Source: Bog-159 sp049514955 (GTDB lineage Bacteria; Acidobacteriota; Terriglobia; Bryobacterales; Bryobacteraceae). Taken from it: a stretch of DNA of 64,000 nucleotides. Positions 59,021-64,000 of the stretch are shown in pieces (the stretch's first letter is position 1; each line of letters starts with the position of its first letter). Both the position numbers and the translations under genes were made by a program. The notes under the pieces are model-generated. The model was given only the letters and a program-made list of their open reading frames with translations, searched no databases and was not told where the DNA came from. Location: NCBI GenBank assembly GCA_049514955.1, contig JBEKUO010000001.1:1-64000 (forward strand), given 5' to 3'.

Positions 59021-60535
59021 CTACGGCGCTGGCCGCGCCGCCCAGTGCCGCCACATGAGCGCGACTTTGTCGTGGAGGAAAGCCTTTTCCTCCGCTGTGA
59101 CGATGCGCAAAACATAGACCGCGGCGGCATACGTGAACACGAAACCGGCGCCACCGGCGGCCAGCACGAAGATCGGTTTCAGCCGTCCGAGTAGCGCGTG
59201 GAGTAGAGCCGCAACGGCCCCGGCGGAAGCCACGGCCACCGCCAACTTCCCCACGTCCCGCAACAGCCGGATGTCGGTACCACGCACGCCGAGAATGCGG
59301 CAGATGCGCGCTAGCGTGAGGGTGCGCTCCGCGGCGGCGACGATCACGACCACGGAGATGGCGCCCATGAGGCCGAAATGCCCGGTCGCGAACCACAGGG
59401 CCACGGCCATCATGGAACACAACGCCAGCCTGAGCCGCAACAGAAAGAAGCGTTGATCGATATAAGCCCGGAACAGGGGATCGTATAACAGCACTGCCAT
59501 GGGCAGCAGGAGCAAATTGATCGCGAAAATATTCGCGCTGTTCGTATACTGGGCAGTGAATAAGAACGTAATCACTTCGTGCCGGAAGATCAAGAAAAAG
59601 GTGTACGCCGGGAAGTATACGGCGGCCAGCTTGCGCATGGCGCTGGCGGTGATCCGCAGAATCTCGCCGGTGGCATTGCGTTGCTGGAGCATGGTGACAC
59701 GCAGGATCATCACCGAGTTGGTTGCCTCCTGCAGCAAATTCATAAAGGGCAACTGCACCGTGCCGATGGCATACACGGCGAAGAGGGTGGGGCCGAAACG
59801 GTTCGAGACGAAGTAGCTAGGCAGGTCAGTCTCCAGGTTGAGCAAAAGCGCGCCGACACCAATCGGCAAGACATAGGAAAGCTGCCGGCGCAGGACGGCC
59901 AGGTCGAAGCAGCGCCAGAACCCCGGGAAGCGCGATTGCAGGTATACCAGCAGGAGGATCGATTGCAGCACACCCTGGAGCACTGCGGCATACACCAGCG
60001 CGCGCACGGTTCCGAAGATCAGTACGGCCGCGAGGTAAAAGACCGTACGGCTCAATTGCACAGACACAATGGCGGCACTGGCCACTTTAATTTCCTGGTT
60101 GGCGATCGGCACGATTTCCAGGAATGAAGAGACAATCCAGAGCAGAATCACCAAGCCGACCAATCGCCCATAGGCAGCCAGTCCGGGCTGGCGGAAGAGG
60201 ACTCCCAGCAAGGTCGGATAGAAGAACAACACCAGCCCAGACAGCGAGCCCATCGCCAGATTGAAAACGACGATGTTGATGACGGTTTGACGTTGGCGCT
60301 CCGGCTCGCGCGGCAGAAAGTAATAAGCGCTCATGCCGAAGCCCACCTGCAGGATTACCACCGACGTCCCGATCACTAGAAAGAGCTGCTTATAAAGGCC
60401 GAATTCCGTTTGGCTCAAGCGCCGCACCAGGACCAGCGGCAGAGCCAGGGCAAGCGCAAACGAGAGTGTCTTGGCCAACACCAGCCAGGAGACGTGAGAA
60501 GTTAGAGAGCCGGTCTTCTCGATCGGGGTGGACAA
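59021..60535 (-). CDS. Oligosaccharide flippase (Wzx/MATE-like), second copy
   Basis: A 504-aa hydrophobic protein with about 14 membrane segments: VSWLVLAKTLSFALALALPLVLVRRLSQTEFGLYKQLFLVIGTSVVILQVGFGMSAYYFLPRE at the N-terminus is the PST-family opening. A TTG start at 60535 is used; no better codon lies close upstream. It should flip a lipid-linked glycan and differs strongly from the flippase at 27593. It follows the formyltransferase-propeller gene after 26 bp, so the two, with the small ORF and GT2 downstream, form a minus-strand operon. Confidence 0.83.
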   Translation of the reverse strand: MSTPIEKTGSLTSHVSWLVLAKTLSFALALALPLVLVRRLSQTEFGLYKQLFLVIGTSVVILQVGFGMSAYYFLPREPERQRQTVINIVVFNLAMGSLSGLVLFFYPTLLGVLFRQPGLAAYGRLVGLVILLWIVSSFLEIVPIANQEIKVASAAIVSVQLSRTVFYLAAVLIFGTVRALVYAAVLQGVLQSILLLVYLQSRFPGFWRCFDLAVLRRQLSYVLPIGVGALLLNLETDLPSYFVSNRFGPTLFAVYAIGTVQLPFMNLLQEATNSVMILRVTMLQQRNATGEILRITASAMRKLAAVYFPAYTFFLIFRHEVITFLFTAQYTNSANIFAINLLLLPMAVLLYDPLFRAYIDQRFFLLRLRLALCSMMAVALWFATGHFGLMGAISVVVIVAAAERTLTLARICRILGVRGTDIRLLRDVGKLAVAVASAGAVAALLHALLGRLKPIFVLAAGGAGFVFTYAAAVYVLRIVTAEEKAFLHDKVALMWRHWAARPAP

Positions 60536-60561
60536 CGATTGCAGAATAACATGGGGTCACA

Positions 60562-62310
60562 TCACGGAGCCGGCGCCACAAGGCGGCGGTCCTGCGCGGT
60601 CACCGCGTCCAGCGCCTCGATTCCGGCAGAGAAGTCATAGGTGTGTGTGCCTTTCAGGTCTTTCTCCCAGTCGGGCTCGATGGAGTGAAGGCGGCGCTCC
60701 CGGCATGTGGATGGGGTAAGTTCCAAAATCTCTTGCACGTGGATACGGCGGCCGTACCTCTCACTACAATCCTGCACAGGCCGAAAGAGACGGCCGTCCA
60801 GCCTCTGAATCCGGCCTGCCGAACGCGCGTTGCGGACGTCGGTGGAAATAGGGCTGTTTGGGTGCAGGACCCAATCGCCACTGAGTTGGGCTGCGGAAAA
60901 CAGAGTTCCGAACACGGCGTTATGGGGAGGTTCGCACAAGGTGGTAAAGAAGTACCAGCGATCGTCGTGGAGAATCGGTGTCGTGTCCACGGCACACCCT
61001 CGGAATAGCGTCCTTTCCAACTTCCACGAGAAGGGGAAGGCCGTCGCGCGGTACAGGTCCACCGATTCATTGGAGGCGGATTCTGGAATCAGAAAAACGT
61101 CGCTGCCATGATGAAACACAAACGGGTATGAGACGTGGTAGGGAAGATCGAGGCAAGTCCTGGCAGGGCCGATGGAAAGATCGCTTTCAATGGGGGCGCA
61201 GGCGATCCGCCCGCGGTTTTCGTCATACCGGTAGTCCTCGAAGAAGAGCCAAAGCTGACCCTGGTGCTCGAGAAGAAAAGGGTCCGCGTAGAAATGCCCA
61301 GCCGGGCTCGGCAGCCATGGATGCTCCGGCCCTCTCGCCAGCGGGCCGGCCCGGCCGGTCAGCAACCGGGAGGAATCGGCGTGCCGCAAGCAGATGCGCC
61401 AATGATACAGCGTGTCGCGCCGAAAGGGACGCGTGATCAGCTTGCGGCCAATCGCTGGCACGATCCATTTCAGCATCTGCGAATTGCCCGGGGCGCGATA
61501 AATTTTCACCTTGCCGCGGTAGGGCGCCGGCGGCACCGCGTGCTGCTTAACCGACTCCCAGCCGCACTCGTGGAGCTCGTGGAGCTTTCGGATTACGAAG
61601 TGGCTGGACCCCCAGTACGGGTAGAAAACGTTGCGATTTCGCGACAGCCCGCGGACGGTTGAGAACACGGACTTGCATAGGACCTGCCCGGCATCGAGCT
61701 GCTCGTCCAGCACTTGCAAAAGCACACCGGAGCACGGATTGTCCTCCACAACCTCCCAGAACAGAGCCGGCCCGCCCCTATAAAAATCATTGTCGCCATG
61801 ATGAAACGACCAGACTCCATATCGGGCGCTGGTCAGAACTTCGCCGTGGAGAATGTTGAAGCCGAAGCGCAGGAGCACATCCAGATCGTGAGAGCGCACC
61901 GCGGCGATCGCTTCTGGTGGAAAACGATGTACGAACCGCTTCGCGATAGGGATGACGTCCAGCCTGGGAATGCCGCCCAAAATGTCGGCGGAGTCAACTT
62001 CCTCCAGAGGGTCGGGATGCTGCACGTAGCGTTTGTCAAGCTTGTTGTAGAGACTGTAAAGCAGAAGCCGGCGGAAGCGAGATTCGCGTAACAGGCGCAT
62101 GCGCCGCGATAGTCTGCTTTCGGAAGGGGCGGGAGCGGCCGGCGGTTGCCGGTTTACGACCACCAACTCCAGCCGAGCAAAGTCCGACGCCTGCACATCC
62201 AGGAGAACTTGACGGGCCGCCTTTGTGATTCGAAACCTGTCCACCAGCACACCGATGCGAAGCGGCTTTGCCTGCGACCGGGAATGAAGATACAGTGACG
62301 AAATCGACAT
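60562..62310 (-). CDS. Formyltransferase-like / five-bladed propeller fusion protein
   Basis: A 582-aa cytosolic protein. Residues ~15-255 resemble formyl_trans_N (LRIGVLVDRFRITKAARQVLLDV, LDVLLRFGFNILHGEVLTSARYGVWSFHHGDNDFYRGGPALFWEV, QLDAGQVLCKS), including a His where ArnA/Fmt proteins carry a catalytic residue. Residues ~320-570 look like the five-bladed propeller of GH43/GH32-type proteins (WLPSPAGHFYADPFLLEHQGQLWLFFEDY, FHHGSDVFLIPESASNESVDLY, DGRLFRPVQDCSERYG). This pairing occurs in surface-glycan loci with unproven chemistry; formylation of an amino sugar is a fair guess. The ATG at 62310 is chosen because a longer frame overlaps the upstream gene. Confidence 0.75.
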   Translation of the reverse strand: MSISSLYLHSRSQAKPLRIGVLVDRFRITKAARQVLLDVQASDFARLELVVVNRQPPAAPAPSESRLSRRMRLLRESRFRRLLLYSLYNKLDKRYVQHPDPLEEVDSADILGGIPRLDVIPIAKRFVHRFPPEAIAAVRSHDLDVLLRFGFNILHGEVLTSARYGVWSFHHGDNDFYRGGPALFWEVVEDNPCSGVLLQVLDEQLDAGQVLCKSVFSTVRGLSRNRNVFYPYWGSSHFVIRKLHELHECGWESVKQHAVPPAPYRGKVKIYRAPGNSQMLKWIVPAIGRKLITRPFRRDTLYHWRICLRHADSSRLLTGRAGPLARGPEHPWLPSPAGHFYADPFLLEHQGQLWLFFEDYRYDENRGRIACAPIESDLSIGPARTCLDLPYHVSYPFVFHHGSDVFLIPESASNESVDLYRATAFPFSWKLERTLFRGCAVDTTPILHDDRWYFFTTLCEPPHNAVFGTLFSAAQLSGDWVLHPNSPISTDVRNARSAGRIQRLDGRLFRPVQDCSERYGRRIHVQEILELTPSTCRERRLHSIEPDWEKDLKGTHTYDFSAGIEALDAVTAQDRRLVAPAP

Positions 62311-62323
62311 GCAATGCGGCTTG

Positions 62324-63865
62324 TCAGGGAGTGGCTTTCCTCGTGCGGGCATAGACGGTATAGAGCGCATTGGCATAGAGCGGCTGGTATGCGGTTTGAA
62401 GCATGTTCCGGAGAGAGGCATAAACCACGGGGCGCGTATGCGCGAGATCGGCCAGATGTGCCCGGTAGTTGCCGTCGATCACGATAAAATCCGGCCGCTT
62501 GCCACTGTAGTAACCCAGGCTCGCGTCGTCTTTGACGCGGTCGAAGCCAAGGCCGAAGCCCAGCTCGGCACTCCCGATTACCGACTGGCCGGGCTGCAGG
62601 TCGCGCTGGAGCGCAGCAATCGTGGGTTGGTAGATGGTGGCGTACTTTCGTCCGGCGATCAGCGCAACGGCGTAGCCGGTTTCGAGCAGCATGAGACCGG
62701 CCACCATGCCGATCCATACGGGCCGCCAGGAAGGGCGCGCCTGGGCATGCCATTTGTATGAGGCGGCCACGGCGGCCGCCAGCAGCCACGTCAAGTGAAT
62801 CAGGTACCAGGGCTGCTTGGCGCCCTCGAAAAAGGTGAGCACGAACAGAACGATGGCGATCAGGAAGCCGACGACCTTGGCCGTCTGCGTCCGTCTGAGG
62901 GAACGCGGCCCCAACAGTCCCAGCACAGCAGCCGCATAGAGGAACAGCACCATCACGCGCCCCTTTGCAACACGATTTGCTCCCGGTGACAACCCATAAG
63001 CGGGAAAGAACCGGTCCGTAAACTCCCGCTGGAGAGCGGCTAGCGGAGCCTTCAGCGGCCAAAGACGGCCGGCGGAGTTTCCGGCGAACTGCGCCCAAAA
63101 AACTTCAGGGCTGCGGAGAATGTACGCTGACCAGGCAACTCCGCCAATCAGGTACGGCGCCGCGATAGGCAGCAGATCCGGCCAGCGCAGCCGGCGGCCA
63201 TCGAAGTAGAAATGCAGGAAGACCAGGCTGGGCACGGCGATCAGGCCGCCGATCGGGTGCGTCAGTCCGCTGGCCACCGCAAATGCATGCGCGCTGAAGA
63301 GCGCCCAGCGGAAATGGTTCTCGCGCAGAGACAAATACGCGGCCAGCGCCGCGGCGCCGAAAGCAGCGCTGAGCATGTCCGATCGCCCCGTGGAAGCCAG
63401 AATCAGGACGGTCGAATCGATCGAAATTAGCGCGAGGCTGAGGAGCGCAACAGCTCTATCGCCCGTCACGCTGCGAATTACGTAGAACCAGCAGAATAAG
63501 GCCACAAACCCGGCCGCCACCGAAAGCATCCTGGTAGAAAACAGAGTGGCGCCGAACAGATGAAACCAGGGCGCCTGTATGAGGGCATGCAACGGCATGA
63601 TCCAGTACGTGTATTGTTCAATACCCCTCAGGTAAGTGCCCGCGCTCTCGAGTACCGGCGAGCCCATGCCACCGTTGGTTATTAGGCTCAGCGTGGGGCT
63701 GGTGGACCAACCTTCGTCGCATATCGGTATCCTGGTGAGGCTCAGGCCGATGGCGAACCCCAGGTATAGTGCCAGAACCGCTCCGCTGGCGGCCCAGTAG
63801 GCGCGGCTGCGGCGGTCGGGCACCGGCTCATGGCTGGCGAGAGGCGGGCGCCCCAGAGCGCTCAT
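62324..63865 (-). CDS. ArnT/GT39-like polyprenyl-phosphate-sugar glycosyltransferase
   Basis: A 513-aa integral membrane protein with about 11-12 segments. Its periplasmic loop after the first segment carries RIPICDEGWSTSPTL, the Asp-Glu pattern of GT39/PMT-type enzymes. The end reads LGYYSGKRPDFIVIDGNYRAHLADLAHTRPVVYASLRNML, a C-terminal periplasmic part. It should add a sugar from a polyprenyl-phosphate donor to an exported glycan or protein. The ATG at 63865 (MSALGRPP) is preferred; a longer frame to 63982 adds 39 residues that look unlike a membrane enzyme. It begins the minus-strand operon that runs down to 57610. Confidence 0.82.
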   Translation of the reverse strand: MSALGRPPLASHEPVPDRRSRAYWAASGAVLALYLGFAIGLSLTRIPICDEGWSTSPTLSLITNGGMGSPVLESAGTYLRGIEQYTYWIMPLHALIQAPWFHLFGATLFSTRMLSVAAGFVALFCWFYVIRSVTGDRAVALLSLALISIDSTVLILASTGRSDMLSAAFGAAALAAYLSLRENHFRWALFSAHAFAVASGLTHPIGGLIAVPSLVFLHFYFDGRRLRWPDLLPIAAPYLIGGVAWSAYILRSPEVFWAQFAGNSAGRLWPLKAPLAALQREFTDRFFPAYGLSPGANRVAKGRVMVLFLYAAAVLGLLGPRSLRRTQTAKVVGFLIAIVLFVLTFFEGAKQPWYLIHLTWLLAAAVAASYKWHAQARPSWRPVWIGMVAGLMLLETGYAVALIAGRKYATIYQPTIAALQRDLQPGQSVIGSAELGFGLGFDRVKDDASLGYYSGKRPDFIVIDGNYRAHLADLAHTRPVVYASLRNMLQTAYQPLYANALYTVYARTRKATP

Positions 63866-64000
63866 GGGTTTATGGTAGCGAAGCTGGCGGACGCCGAAGA
63901 GGGCGCCATTCATTTCGAATACGAGCTGTTGCGGCAAATAGGGCGCGCAGAGGCGCGGAGCGAATTGAACAGTCAATTGCACAACCGCTCTGAAACGCAG
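63866..64000. other. Right-edge flank, nothing recognised
   Basis: The last 135 bp lie upstream of the GT39-like gene and may hold its promoter. Open frames on both strands are short and run off the window. Confidence 0.3.

Noticed and set aside
1..64000. tRNA, rRNA, transposase or integrase genes
   Set aside because: None was recognised on reading both strands. Without a covariance-model scan a tRNA could have been missed, but no insertion-sequence transposase motif was seen.

Overview
The window is a GC-rich bacterial segment that reads as Acidobacteriota, probably the Solibacter/Bryobacter lineage. The pointers are an Oar-type TonB-dependent receptor with a carboxypeptidase-regulatory-like N-terminus, a secreted protein ending in the Solibacter-type C-terminal domain (TIGR03437, from memory), a TIGR02999-like ECF sigma factor next to a 'MSPERW' kinase, and REP-like hairpins that are read through as protein. 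Lineage is an inference from gene content; no rRNA or tRNA gene was seen.

Layout. 1-3.0 kb: 5' part of a type I polyketide/polyunsaturated-fatty-acid-type synthase (minus strand, runs off the left edge). 3.2-6.2 kb: GDP-D-glycero-D-manno-heptose operon (hddC-like, hddA-like, an Uma2 nuclease, gmhB-like). 6.4-8.4 kb: micro-ORF, alkaline-phosphatase-superfamily hydrolase and SnoaL-like protein. 8.7-22.0 kb: two close sulfotransferase paralogues bracketing an Oar receptor, a BNR-type propeller protein and two related glycosidase-like secreted proteins. 22.3-24.1 kb: MsrB and a GT4. 24.4-26.5 kb: a MerR-like HTH / ParA / DNA-binding-protein partition module. 26.6-33.6 kb: a tightly overlapping polysaccharide operon (GT4, Wzx, Wzy, GT4, GT2, DUF362). 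33.6-42.0 kb: Uma2, CapK-like adenylating enzyme, GT4, NAD-dependent epimerase, WecA-like transferase, ORF6N protein, two small proteins and a WbaP-like transferase. 42.1-48.6 kb: a signalling block (kinase with an internal TAG, FecR/DUF6600-like protein with heptad repeats, kinase-FGE fusion, frameshifted ECF sigma). 48.7-55.4 kb: small secreted protein, second WecA-like enzyme, outer-membrane barrel, GT4, asparagine synthase. 55.3-57.5 kb: iterons and a RepA-type (RPA family) replication initiator. 57.6-63.9 kb: GT2, small ORF, second flippase, formyltransferase-propeller protein, ArnT-like GT39.

How it fits together. Most genes build, flip, polymerise or decorate a surface polysaccharide: activated heptose supply, three polyprenyl-phosphate initiating transferases, two flippases, one polymerase, many GT2/GT4 enzymes and sulfotransferases. 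The most notable point is that plasmid-type partition genes (24.4-26.5 kb) and an iteron-plus-RepA replication module (55.3-57.5 kb) bracket much of this cluster. The DNA therefore looks like part of a secondary replicon (megaplasmid or chromid), or an integrated one, carrying a polysaccharide locus. The third par gene contains about ten in-frame copies of a palindromic motif close to CAACCCCAGGGGTTG, a candidate centromere embedded in a coding sequence. Within 6 kb of the signalling block there are three separate coding lesions, which suggests decay or, less interestingly, sequence errors.
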